Positions 1 through 5,718 of a stretch of DNA of 5,718 nt are shown here, in pieces. The DNA is from Bacteroidales bacterium (GTDB lineage Bacteria > Bacteroidota > Bacteroidia > Bacteroidales > UBA7960): contig SKTQ01000091.1 of NCBI GenBank assembly GCA_007122505.1, positions 1-5,718 on the forward strand, in the 5' to 3' direction. Numbering within the stretch: the stretch's first letter is position 1; each line of letters starts with the position of its first letter. A program made the position numbers and the translations under genes. The notes under the pieces were generated by a model. The model saw only the letters and a program-made list of their open reading frames with translations, made no database searches and was not told the origin of the DNA.

Positions 1-1
1 C

Positions 2-1720
2 ATCCTGGCCAACAACACGTTTATGCAATTCATCTTCAAGCTGCAGCAACTTATCCCGCTCGCTTTGTAACATACGGCTTACCGGAACACCAGTCCAGCG
101 TGAAACCACATCGGCAATATCCTCTGCGCTAACCTCTTCCTTGATCAGTGCCGATTCAGCCTGCATCTCAATGAGCTTGTTATTGAGCTCTTCCAGCTTT
201 TTTTCAGATTCCTTGATACGTCCGTACCTCAGCTCAGCCACCTTCCCAAAATCACCGCTTCGCTCAGCCTGCTCGGCTTCAAAACGGTACTGCTCAATGG
301 CGGCCTTCTGTTTTTGGATGTCATCAACCACGGCTTTTTCACTCTGCCACTTGGCCTTTAGTTTGTTTCGCTCTTCCTGCATATTGGCCAGCTCTCTGTT
401 CAAATGTCCAAGCTTTGCCTCATCTTTTTCGCGCTTGATGGCCTCACGTTCTATCTCTAACTGTCTGATCCTTCTTTCAACTTCATCCAGCTCTTCCGGA
501 ACCGAGTTCATCTCCAAACGAAGTTTTGAAGCAGCCTCATCAATGAGGTCAATGGCTTTGTCAGGCAAAAACCGGTCGGATATATAACGATGGGAGAGGT
601 CCACTGCTGCGATGATTGCCTCATCCTTGATCCTGACCTGGTGATGGGTTTCATAACGTTCTTTAAGGCCCCGCAGGATACTTACCGCATCTGCCTTTGT
701 TGGCTCATCAACCATTACAATCTGAAAACGGCGCTCCAGGGCCTTATCTTTTTCAAAATAGCGCTGATATTCCTTCAGGGTTGTTGCCCCCACAGCACGC
801 AATTCACCTCTTGCGAGCGCAGGCTTTAGTATGTTTGCCGCATCCATGGCTCCTTCTCCGGCGGCACCCGCACCCACCAGCGTATGTATCTCATCAATAA
901 ACAACACATACTCCCCGTCCGAGGCTACCACCTCTTTCACCACCGCCTTTATACGCTCTTCAAATTCACCTTTGTATTTGGCACCGGCAATGAGTGCACC
1001 CATATCTAAGGAAAAGATTTTTTTAGATTTGAGATTTTCCGGGACATCGCCATTGATGATCCGATGTGCAAGGCCCTCGGCAATGGCCGTTTTACCCACC
1101 CCGGGTTCTCCAATGAGAATCGGATTGTTTTTTGTCCTCCTGGAAAGGATCTGCAATATGCGGCGAATCTCTTCGTCTCTGCCAATAACCGGGTCAAGCT
1201 TGCCCGACAAGGCCATGTCGTTCAAGTTGTTAGCGTACTTGTTCAGTGCATTAAACTTCTCCTCGGCCGTCTGGCTGTCAACTTTTGAACCCTGCCGCAA
1301 ATCCTTAATGGCACTTTTCAAACCAGAAAGTGTCAGGCCGCTGTCTTTGAGTAACTGTGCCACCTGGTCCGATCCCGCCATGATACCCATCACCAAATGC
1401 TCTATGGAAATGAACTCATCACCGAAATCTTTCAGTTTTGCCATGGCCGCCTGTAAGGCCTTCTTACCTGAATCAGCGAGGTAGGGCTCACCCCCGGCAA
1501 CCTTCGGGTAACCTCCGATGATCCGGTCCAGGGCCTGTTGCAGTACCTGTATGGAAATATTGTTCTTTTTGAGCAGAAAGGGTACAACATTGTCATCCAC
1601 CAGAAAAATGCCTTTCAGGATGTGGCCAGTTTCTATAGCCTGATGCTGAAAACCCATAGCCACCTCCTGCGCTTTCTGAATGGCTTCCTGTGATTTTATG
1701 GTTAAACGATCAAAATGCAT
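2..1720 (-). CDS. clpB: ATP-dependent chaperone/disaggregase ClpB, N-terminal 573 residues (3' end outside window)
   Basis: ClpB is a cytoplasmic hexameric AAA+ machine that, with DnaK, threads aggregated proteins through its pore. Reading the minus strand from the ATG at 1720 gives 573 residues without a stop. The N-terminal Clp-N domain is about residues 1-145. NBD1 carries Walker A GEPGVGKT (204-211, Lys210), pore-loop Tyr249 in GAKYKGEFEER, Walker B LFIDE ending at Glu277, and the arginine pair in ALERRFQ (Arg330, Arg331). The long coiled-coil M domain (roughly 405-525) separates ClpB from ClpA and ClpC. It is followed by the linker RWTGVPVSRM and LEDELHKRVVGQD, where the window ends, just before Walker A of NBD2. 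A full protein is usually about 860 residues. The start fits the family N-terminus (FDRLTIKSQEA), and no clear Shine-Dalgarno precedes it. All visible catalytic residues are present. The identification is secure; the second ATPase domain cannot be assessed. Confidence 0.97.
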   Translation of the reverse strand, partial: MHFDRLTIKSQEAIQKAQEVAMGFQHQAIETGHILKGIFLVDDNVVPFLLKKNNISIQVLQQALDRIIGGYPKVAGGEPYLADSGKKALQAAMAKLKDFGDEFISIEHLVMGIMAGSDQVAQLLKDSGLTLSGLKSAIKDLRQGSKVDSQTAEEKFNALNKYANNLNDMALSGKLDPVIGRDEEIRRILQILSRRTKNNPILIGEPGVGKTAIAEGLAHRIINGDVPENLKSKKIFSLDMGALIAGAKYKGEFEERIKAVVKEVVASDGEYVLFIDEIHTLVGAGAAGEGAMDAANILKPALARGELRAVGATTLKEYQRYFEKDKALERRFQIVMVDEPTKADAVSILRGLKERYETHHQVRIKDEAIIAAVDLSHRYISDRFLPDKAIDLIDEAASKLRLEMNSVPEELDEVERRIRQLEIEREAIKREKDEAKLGHLNRELANMQEERNKLKAKWQSEKAVVDDIQKQKAAIEQYRFEAEQAERSGDFGKVAELRYGRIKESEKKLEELNNKLIEMQAESALIKEEVSAEDIADVVSRWTGVPVSRMLQSERDKLLQLEDELHKRVVGQD

Positions 1721-1855
1721 AATCTGTCTTGTATTTATTTGGTTATCAATGTGATGTTATTGACATAAACGCCTCATCAAATGCCAAACCAATTATTCAC
1801 TCCATGCTTTTTTCGGACAAAATGGCATATGAATTTTTAATGAATGACAGGTTTA

Positions 1856-1869
1856 CACAGGTAACTGTG
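1856..1869. repeat. Small inverted repeat CACAG-GTAA-CTGTG upstream of the transporter
   Basis: Perfect 5-bp arms (1856-1860 and 1865-1869) are separated by four bases. The element lies about 130 bases before the transporter start and just upstream of a weak promoter candidate, so it could be an operator half-site pair. An arm of this length also occurs by chance, and no regulator can be named. Confidence 0.3.
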
Positions 1870-1873
1870 CACG

Positions 1874-1900
1874 TTTGTTTGTATTTATTTTGTAATATTG
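1874..1900 (+). promoter_or_regulatory. Weak candidate promoter for the transporter gene
   Basis: TTTG at 1874-1877 (and again at 1878-1881) is followed by TAATATTG at 1893-1900. The latter matches the Bacteroidota -7 consensus TAnnTTTG with one mismatch. The 15-base gap is shorter than usual for the -33/-7 pair. A transcript from here would have a leader of roughly 95 bases. This is a motif match only. Confidence 0.25.
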
Positions 1901-2000
1901 CCCACTGATTTTATGATCCCATTGGGTGCGCTATCCATGCGTGAATATCCATGCATGCGCATCTTCTTACGAATTTATCCATGGACAAAAAAACATCCTC

Positions 2001-3215
2001 ATGAGAAAGATACAACTTCACTGGCAGATTTTGATAGCTTTGGTTCTAAGTGTAATATTCGGTTATTTCTTTACAGAACAGGTTTCCTATGTAACCTGGC
2101 TCGGTGATGTGTTTTTACGGGCATTGCAAATGATCATTGCGCCGCTGATCTTTTCGTCCATTGTAGCCGGTGTTCTTGGATTGGGAAGCGCACAAAGCCT
2201 GGGCAGGATGAGCGGTAAGACTTTTGGCTACTATGCAGGCACAAGCCTCGTTGCCTCAGTGATCGGGTTAATTATGGTAAATCTTTTCAGGCCGGGTGTT
2301 GGAGCTGACCTGGGCTTAACGGAAGAAGGGGTGGTTCTGGATGCGAGTTTAACCGGTTTTGCTGAGACGCTGATGAACATCATCCCCACAAATATTTTCC
2401 GGGCGCTCGCCGAAACAGATATGTTGTCCATCATATTTTTTGCCATACTGTTTGGATTCTTTGCCACACAGATTTCCCAAAAATACAGGCAACCACTGGA
2501 AAAAGGGTTCAATGCGGTATTTGAGGTGATGATGCGCATCACCATGTTTGTTGTACGCTTTGCACCACTGGGTGTCTTTGGCATTGTCAGCGGCATTGTT
2601 GCCGAACATGCACACGACCTGCTGAACATTTTCAGCCGCATGGGTATGTACATGATCACGGTTATAGTGGCCCTCATTATTCATTCCATGATCTTTTTAC
2701 CACTCCTGGTGAGATTTATTGGGAAGTCGAATCCACGCAAGCACTTCAAAGCGATGACGGTGCCATTGCTCACTGCATTTACCACTTCCAGCAGCAGTGC
2801 CACACTCCCCCTGGCCATGAAGGCAGTAGAAGAGAATAGCGGGGTGTCAAAAAAAACCACCAGCTTTGTGATGCCTATCGGTGCCACGGTTAATATGTGT
2901 GGGACGGCACTTTACGAGTGTGTATCGGTGTTGTTTATCGCTCAGGCATATGGTATTGAACTGACTTTTGTGCAACAGTTAATCGTGGTTCTCACTGCCT
3001 TACTTGCTTCCATCGGTGCCGCCGGTGTACCAATGGCCGGGCTTGTGGTAATCACCATTATCCTGTCGGTACTTGGTTTGCCATTGGAAGGTATCGGACT
3101 GATACTCGCCGTTGAACGGATCCTGGATATGTTCAGGACATCCGTCAACATCTGGAGCGACTCATGCGGTGCTGTGGTTATTGCCAAAACAGAAGGGGAG
3201 GAGCTTAAAGTCTGA
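2001..3215 (+). CDS. Dicarboxylate/amino acid:cation symporter (DAACS family, GltPh/EAAT fold)
   Basis: An inner-membrane secondary transporter of 404 residues that would import an acidic amino acid or dicarboxylate driven by Na+ or H+. Family landmarks in order: TM2 QMIIAPLIFSSIVAG (43-57); TM3 GYYAGTS (76-82), containing Tyr78, Thr81 and Ser82, which match third-sodium-site residues of GltPh; the HP1 serine-rich signature TTSSSSATLP (Ser263-266); TM7 GATVNMCGTALYE (Asn298, Met299, Cys300); HP2 SIGAAGVPMAG; and TM8 LDMFRTSVNIWSD, with Asp376, Arg379, Asn383 and Asp387 matching GltPh Asp394, Arg397, Asn401 and Asp405. Length is normal. The start at 2001 (MRKIQLHWQ) was chosen because it places TM1 at the N-terminus. 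The frame is open 25 codons further to an ATG at 1926, but those residues look unlike the family. Oddities: Cys replaces the TM7 Asp, and neither known substrate-site arginine is present. The substrate cannot be assigned. Confidence 0.93.
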   Translation: MRKIQLHWQILIALVLSVIFGYFFTEQVSYVTWLGDVFLRALQMIIAPLIFSSIVAGVLGLGSAQSLGRMSGKTFGYYAGTSLVASVIGLIMVNLFRPGVGADLGLTEEGVVLDASLTGFAETLMNIIPTNIFRALAETDMLSIIFFAILFGFFATQISQKYRQPLEKGFNAVFEVMMRITMFVVRFAPLGVFGIVSGIVAEHAHDLLNIFSRMGMYMITVIVALIIHSMIFLPLLVRFIGKSNPRKHFKAMTVPLLTAFTTSSSSATLPLAMKAVEENSGVSKKTTSFVMPIGATVNMCGTALYECVSVLFIAQAYGIELTFVQQLIVVLTALLASIGAAGVPMAGLVVITIILSVLGLPLEGIGLILAVERILDMFRTSVNIWSDSCGAVVIAKTEGEELKV

Positions 3216-3260
3216 TAAAGCTTATCTTGCTCAATGATTTTGCCGGACAGCAGGAGTACT

Positions 3261-3284
3261 ATCCAGGCAACGGCATTCCTGGAT
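3261..3284. terminator. Possible stem-loop in the convergent intergenic region
   Basis: ATCCAGG (3261-3267) pairs perfectly with CCTGGAT (3278-3284) around a 10-base loop, 46 bases after the transporter stop. On the plus strand it is followed by TAAAAA rather than a T-run, so it is not a canonical intrinsic terminator for the transporter. On the minus strand the T-run precedes it. It may protect a 3' end or end transcripts imperfectly between the converging genes. Confidence 0.35.
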
Positions 3285-3316
3285 TAAAAAATCGCAATTA
3301 AGATATGGTAATCAGA

Positions 3317-3337
3317 TTACTGGTATAATTCCAGTAA
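3317..3337. terminator. Perfect 7-bp hairpin covering the rimM stop codon
   Basis: TTACTGG (3317-3323) and CCAGTAA (3331-3337) are perfect inverted repeats around a 7-base loop. The TTA at 3317-3319 is the complement of the rimM TAA stop, so the stem forms from the last codons of rimM. No T-run follows immediately on the minus strand; the nearest is about 20 bases on. Rho-independent termination is therefore uncertain, and mRNA 3'-end stabilisation is an alternative. Confidence 0.35.
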
Positions 3338-3847
3338 ACCATCGGGCGGGTCAAGGACAATGATTTTATTTTCCTTGTCAATTTGCATGATGAGTTCATC
3401 GGCAACAGGGATAAGCACCTCTTTATCCTTCTTTGTGATACTGAAAACGGGGTTTCCCGGATAGTCAAATATTTGATCAATGATGCCTATTTCTCTGCCC
3501 TCTTTATCAATTGCTTGAAAACCTGCAAGGTCGCGGTAATAAAACTTTTCGTCGTCAGGCAATGGCGGAAGGTATTCCAGTGGCAGATACATATCGCGCT
3601 GGCATATATGGCGGGCACTTTCAACATCCTCTACTTCTTCCAACCGGATCAGTGCATCACCTTTGTTTGATTTAATGGTGATCTCTTCAATAAAAAATGG
3701 AACCAGTTTTCCTTCTATATCAACGAAAACTGATTCCATTGTGTCATAAGCTTCCGGATCATCAACATCCAGAAAAACAGCCAGCTCTCCTTCAATACCA
3801 ATCGTTTTGATAATGTATCCCAAATAAAAACATTCTTCTTTTTTCAT
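3317..3847 (-). CDS. rimM: Ribosome maturation factor RimM
   Basis: RimM binds S19 in the head of the 30S subunit and assists late 16S rRNA folding and processing. The 176-residue protein has the usual length and two-domain plan. The N-terminal beta-barrel (about 1-90) starts with FYLGYIIKTIGIEGELAVF, the family's G-x-I-x3-G-I-x-G-E pattern. A short linker LPPLPDDEKFYYRDLAG (93-109) leads into the PRC-barrel, with VLIPVADEL (144-152) and the characteristic end DPPDGLLELY (166-175). The start at 3847 fits the family; an upstream ATG is out of frame. No Shine-Dalgarno is visible. The gene lies 85 bases downstream of rpsP on the same strand and is probably cotranscribed with it. It is not followed by trmD and rplS but by a convergent transporter gene. 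Confidence 0.95.
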   Translation of the reverse strand: MKKEECFYLGYIIKTIGIEGELAVFLDVDDPEAYDTMESVFVDIEGKLVPFFIEEITIKSNKGDALIRLEEVEDVESARHICQRDMYLPLEYLPPLPDDEKFYYRDLAGFQAIDKEGREIGIIDQIFDYPGNPVFSITKKDKEVLIPVADELIMQIDKENKIIVLDPPDGLLELYQ

Positions 3848-3879
3848 ATGGATGAATGAGCATAAAGGGGATTATGTCG

Positions 3880-3893
3880 AAAGCATATGCTTT
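3880..3893. repeat. Perfect 14-base palindrome between rpsP and rimM
   Basis: AAAGCATATGCTTT is a perfect palindrome in the 85-base gap between the two genes. In RNA it could form AAAGC-ATAT-GCTTT, extended by one G.U pair. On the minus (coding) strand it is not followed by a T-run, so a terminator is unlikely. An RNA processing site, a partial attenuator or a protein-binding site are possible. Confidence 0.4.
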
Positions 3894-3932
3894 TTGATGA
3901 GAACGCCGGTATGATCAGGAAGCAGGGTTTGC

Positions 3933-4616
3933 TTATTCTTCCTTTCCGGTTTCTTCTGCTTTTTCCTCTGAAGCTTTTTCTTCTGAAGTTTTTTCTTCAG
4001 CCTTTACCTCCGGAGCTTTGGTTTCTTCCTCAGGCTTTGCCTCTTCCGGGGGTGCTTGTTCAACTGCAGGGGGAGTTTGTTCGCCTGCCGGAGGTGTTTG
4101 TTCACCTGCAGGGGGTGCATCTGCCTCAGCCGCTTTTTCTTCCATCTTCAGGTTGTCTTTTGCCCTCTTTTTGGCAATTTCTTCAGCGCGGGTTTCATTG
4201 ATTTTTCTTTCCGCTTCCAGTTGCTGTTTTCTCTTTTCTTTGTCAGAAAGATCAGCATCTTTCTTGGTTTGCTCCAGCTTGGCTTGCTTGTCTTTTAGCC
4301 AGTCCTGGAATTTTTCTTCAACCTGTTCTTCAGTAAGGGCGCCTTTTTTTACGCCTTTGAGTAAATGATGTTTCAGCATGACGCCTTTGCTTGACAAAAT
4401 GCTTCTGGCTGTATCGGTGGGTTGTGCTCCAACCTGTACCCAATACAATGAGCGTTCAAAATCGATTTCGATGGTAGCGGGATGCGTCATGGGGTTGTAA
4501 GTGCCAATTCTCTCAATGAATCTTCCGTCCCGGGGTGCACGACCATCCGCAACTACTAGATGATAAAAGGGTTGCCCCTTTTTACCTTTTCTCTGTAGTC
4601 TGATCTTTGTTGGCAT
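3933..4616 (-). CDS. rpsP: 30S ribosomal protein S16 with a long charged C-terminal extension
   Basis: S16 is an assembly protein bound to the 16S rRNA 5' domain. The family core is residues 1 to about 82: MPTKIRLQRKGKKGQPFYHL, then VVADGRAPRDGRFIERIGTYNP, and WVQVGAQPTDTARSIL. S16 is typically 80-90 residues; this one has 227. The tail begins with a region predicted helical from its Lys/Glu/Ala-rich pattern (about 95-165), continues with three copies of a PPAGEQT-like heptapeptide (168-188), and ends in a Glu/Lys/Ala-rich segment (to GKEE). The tail stays in frame with no stop until 3933. Extended S16 proteins occur widely in Bacteroidota; this is family knowledge, not a search result. The start at 4616 matches the universal S16 N-terminus and follows an A-rich leader without Shine-Dalgarno. 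It is the first gene of the rpsP-rimM unit and divergent from dnaE. Confidence 0.96.
   Translation of the reverse strand: MPTKIRLQRKGKKGQPFYHLVVADGRAPRDGRFIERIGTYNPMTHPATIEIDFERSLYWVQVGAQPTDTARSILSSKGVMLKHHLLKGVKKGALTEEQVEEKFQDWLKDKQAKLEQTKKDADLSDKEKRKQQLEAERKINETRAEEIAKKRAKDNLKMEEKAAEADAPPAGEQTPPAGEQTPPAVEQAPPEEAKPEEETKAPEVKAEEKTSEEKASEEKAEETGKEE
4053..4115 (-). repeat. Threefold 21-bp in-frame tandem repeat in the rpsP tail
   Basis: Three consecutive 21-base units (4095-4115, 4074-4094, 4053-4073 in coding order) encode PPAGEQT, PPAGEQT and PPAVEQA. A decayed fourth unit begins PPEEAK. The DNA copies differ mainly at third codon positions, so the repeat is not very recent, while the peptide stays nearly constant. 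The period is a multiple of three, so changes in copy number would keep the frame. Confidence 0.85.
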
Positions 4617-4761
4617 TTTCTTGCTTTTTTAAAGTTAAATCACTAATTTTTAAGAGGGTGCAAATATCCGCTTTTTTTTTCAATTAAAAAAACACATTAT
4701 TAAAAAAACACCTTCAGGCTCTTAGTTTTTGTGTATTTTTAAAGTTTGAAAATACTGTTAC
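4617..4761. other. A/T-rich divergent promoter region between rpsP and dnaE
   Basis: These 145 bases are strongly A/T-rich, with several A or T runs (4671-4680, 4685-4691, 4702-4708). They separate divergent rpsP and dnaE. No gene is seen. The region must carry the start signals of both; the best candidate is the rpsP -7 element at 4661-4668. For dnaE only an imperfect TAAAGTTTG (4740-4748, one base longer than TAnnTTTG) is visible 13 bases before the start codon. Confidence 0.6.
4661..4668 (-). promoter_or_regulatory. Candidate -7 element of the rpsP-rimM promoter
   Basis: On the minus strand this reads GATATTTG followed by CACC. It matches the Bacteroidota primary-sigma -7 consensus TAnnTTTG with one mismatch, including the frequent C-A after it. 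It would start transcription about 35-40 bases before the rpsP ATG. A TTG lies upstream (complement of 4681-4683), but only 12 bases away, closer than the usual -33 position, so the upstream element is unclear. Confidence 0.45.
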
Positions 4762-5718
4762 ATGTCTGAACCAAACTTTACTCATTTACACGTACATACG
4801 CAATACTCCATACTTGATGGCGCTTCGGCCATTGCTCCCCTGGTGAAAAAAGCTGCCGATGACGGTATGCCGGCACTGGCCATCACCGACCATGGAAACA
4901 TGTATGGCGTGCCTGAATTTATCGAAGAAACAAAAAAACACGGCATAAAACCGATTATCGGTTGTGAAATGTATGTTACGGATGGCAGGATGCAGGACAA
5001 ACACGGCAGAGAAGACAGAAGCGGTTACCATATGATTTTGCTGGCCAAAAACATGCAAGGTTACCGAAACCTTTCCCGTCTATGCTCCCTTGGCTATCTC
5101 GAAGGATTCTATTATACCTCGCGTATCGACAAGGAACTGCTATTTCGCCATCATGAGGGCCTTATCGCCACATCATCCTGTATTGGTGGCGAAATCCCGC
5201 AAACCATTTTAAAAAAAGGGGCTGAAGCGGCAGAGGCCGTTCTGATGGAATATCTCGATGTGTTTAAGGATGATTTTTACCTGGAACTGCAACGCCACGG
5301 GCTTGAAGAACAGGATACGGTGAATCGTGTCCTGATAGAGTTTGCCCAAAAGCACAGGCTCCCGCTTATTGCCACCAACGACTGTCATTTTATCAACGCG
5401 GACGATGCGCGTGCACACGATATTCTGGTTTGTCTGCAAACAGGCCGTGATATCGAAGATGAAACCCGGATGCGCTATTCCAGACAGGAATATTTAAAGA
5501 CCCGTAAAGAAATGTCTGCCCTGTTCCCGGATGTGCCTGAAGCGCTGGAGGGCACATTGGAAATCGCCGAAAAAGTGGAAAGCTACGACATCAGCGCAGA
5601 GAAAGTCATGCTGCCACATTTCCCGCTTGCAGAAGGCTTTACCTCGGAGAATGACTATCTCAGGCATCTCACCTATGAAGGTGCCAAAGCACTGTATCCT
5701 GAAGTCACCGATGCCATA
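4762..5718 (+). CDS. dnaE: DNA polymerase III subunit alpha DnaE, N-terminal 319 residues (3' end outside window)
   Basis: DnaE is the catalytic alpha subunit of the replicative C-family polymerase. From the ATG at 4762 (MSEPNFTHLHVHTQYSILDG) the frame is open to the window edge. The visible part is the PHP domain and the beginning of the region leading to the polymerase core. PHP motifs seen: HVH (His10, His12) with Asp19; ITDHGNMYG (Asp43, His44); CEMYV (Glu69); YHMILLAKN (His90); ATSSCIGGE (Cys140); and TNDCHF (Asp207, His209). FYLELQRHG and HDILVCLQTG are further DnaE signatures. The full protein is normally over 1,100 residues, and the catalytic aspartates lie beyond the window. The start fits the family and no Shine-Dalgarno is seen. 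It is divergent from rpsP. PolC is unlikely: the N-terminal OB and interrupting exonuclease regions are absent. Confidence 0.96.
   Translation, partial: MSEPNFTHLHVHTQYSILDGASAIAPLVKKAADDGMPALAITDHGNMYGVPEFIEETKKHGIKPIIGCEMYVTDGRMQDKHGREDRSGYHMILLAKNMQGYRNLSRLCSLGYLEGFYYTSRIDKELLFRHHEGLIATSSCIGGEIPQTILKKGAEAAEAVLMEYLDVFKDDFYLELQRHGLEEQDTVNRVLIEFAQKHRLPLIATNDCHFINADDARAHDILVCLQTGRDIEDETRMRYSRQEYLKTRKEMSALFPDVPEALEGTLEIAEKVESYDISAEKVMLPHFPLAEGFTSENDYLRHLTYEGAKALYPEVTDAI

Larger units (their letters stand above)
1721..2000. other. Divergent intergenic region between clpB and the transporter gene
   Basis: These 280 bases separate two divergently read genes, so they should hold both promoters. 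No coding frame with family resemblance is visible. What can be seen: a spaced inverted pair ATGCCA (1781-1786) / TGGCAT (1823-1828), a small hairpin CACAG-GTAA-CTGTG (1856-1869), a weak Bacteroidota-like promoter candidate at 1874-1900, and three copies of ATCCATG (1933-1939, 1947-1953, 1977-1983). I found no good TAnnTTTG match for clpB on the minus strand, nor a CIRCE-like or other heat-shock operator that I recognise. Confidence 0.6.

Noticed and set aside
141..1484. Plus-strand open frames opposite clpB, including one of 217 codons at 831-1484
   Set aside because: They are antisense to strongly conserved ClpB motifs and have Ser/Leu/Phe-rich composition typical of the complement of a coding strand.
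1771..1786. Sigma-54-like promoter for clpB on the minus strand (TGGCAT followed by GAGGC)
   Set aside because: The GG-to-GC spacing is one base too long and the -12 part is poor, so it does not meet the sigma-54 consensus.
1926..2000. In-frame N-terminal extension of the transporter (25 codons from the ATG at 1926)
   Set aside because: The extra residues (MRYPCVNIHACASS and on) are Cys/His-containing and unlike any DAACS N-terminus. The ATG at 2001 puts TM1 where the family has it.
1898..2107. Small plus-strand open frame of 69 codons overlapping the transporter start
   Set aside because: It runs mostly through the transporter's coding sequence in another frame and resembles no family; an overlap artefact.
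2231..3187. Minus-strand open frames opposite the transporter
   Set aside because: The plus-strand frame carries every DAACS signature; the reverse frames resemble no known protein.
4018..4368. Plus-strand open frame opposite the rpsP tail, rich in Ser and Ala
   Set aside because: It is the complement of the Lys/Glu/Ala-rich S16 tail. The S16 frame is continuous with the conserved core, so it is the real one.
4782..5439. Minus-strand open frames opposite dnaE
   Set aside because: The plus frame has the complete series of PHP motifs from the start codon to the window edge; the reverse frames have no recognisable content.

Overview
The window most likely comes from a Bacteroidota chromosome, by inference rather than proof. 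It carries conserved housekeeping genes. The ClpB N-terminus (MHFDRLTIKSQEA) resembles the form common in that phylum. None of the starts has a clear Shine-Dalgarno sequence; A/T-rich leaders precede them instead. A TAnnTTTG-like element lies upstream of rpsP, and ribosomal protein S16 carries the long charged C-terminal tail often seen in this phylum. No mobile element, CRISPR array, tRNA or rRNA gene was recognised.

Layout. (1) 2-1720, minus: the 5' two thirds of clpB (AAA+ disaggregase), running off the left edge just before the second ATPase core. (2) 1721-2000: a 280-base divergent intergenic region with short direct and inverted repeats and only weak promoter candidates. (3) 2001-3215, plus: a complete dicarboxylate/amino-acid:cation symporter (DAACS, GltPh/EAAT fold). 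Its cation-site motif is altered (NMCGT instead of NMDGT), and it lacks both substrate-site arginines known from the archaeal and animal members. (4) 3216-3316: a short convergent intergenic region, with stem-loops there and over the rimM stop. (5) 3317-4616, minus: rpsP followed by rimM, probably one transcript. S16 has a tail of about 140 residues containing a threefold perfect-length heptapeptide repeat. (6) 4617-4761: a very A/T-rich divergent promoter region. (7) 4762 to the right edge, plus: the N-terminal 319 residues of DnaE, the replicative DNA polymerase III alpha subunit, with an apparently intact metal-binding PHP domain.

How the genes relate. rpsP-rimM is a functional pair (30S subunit protein and 30S maturation factor), here without the trmD-rplS genes that follow in many other bacteria. 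dnaE is divergent from that pair, and clpB is divergent from the transporter; neither of those pairings implies a shared pathway. I see no convincing new multi-gene system. The points most worth following up are the transporter's binding-site substitutions and the S16 tail.
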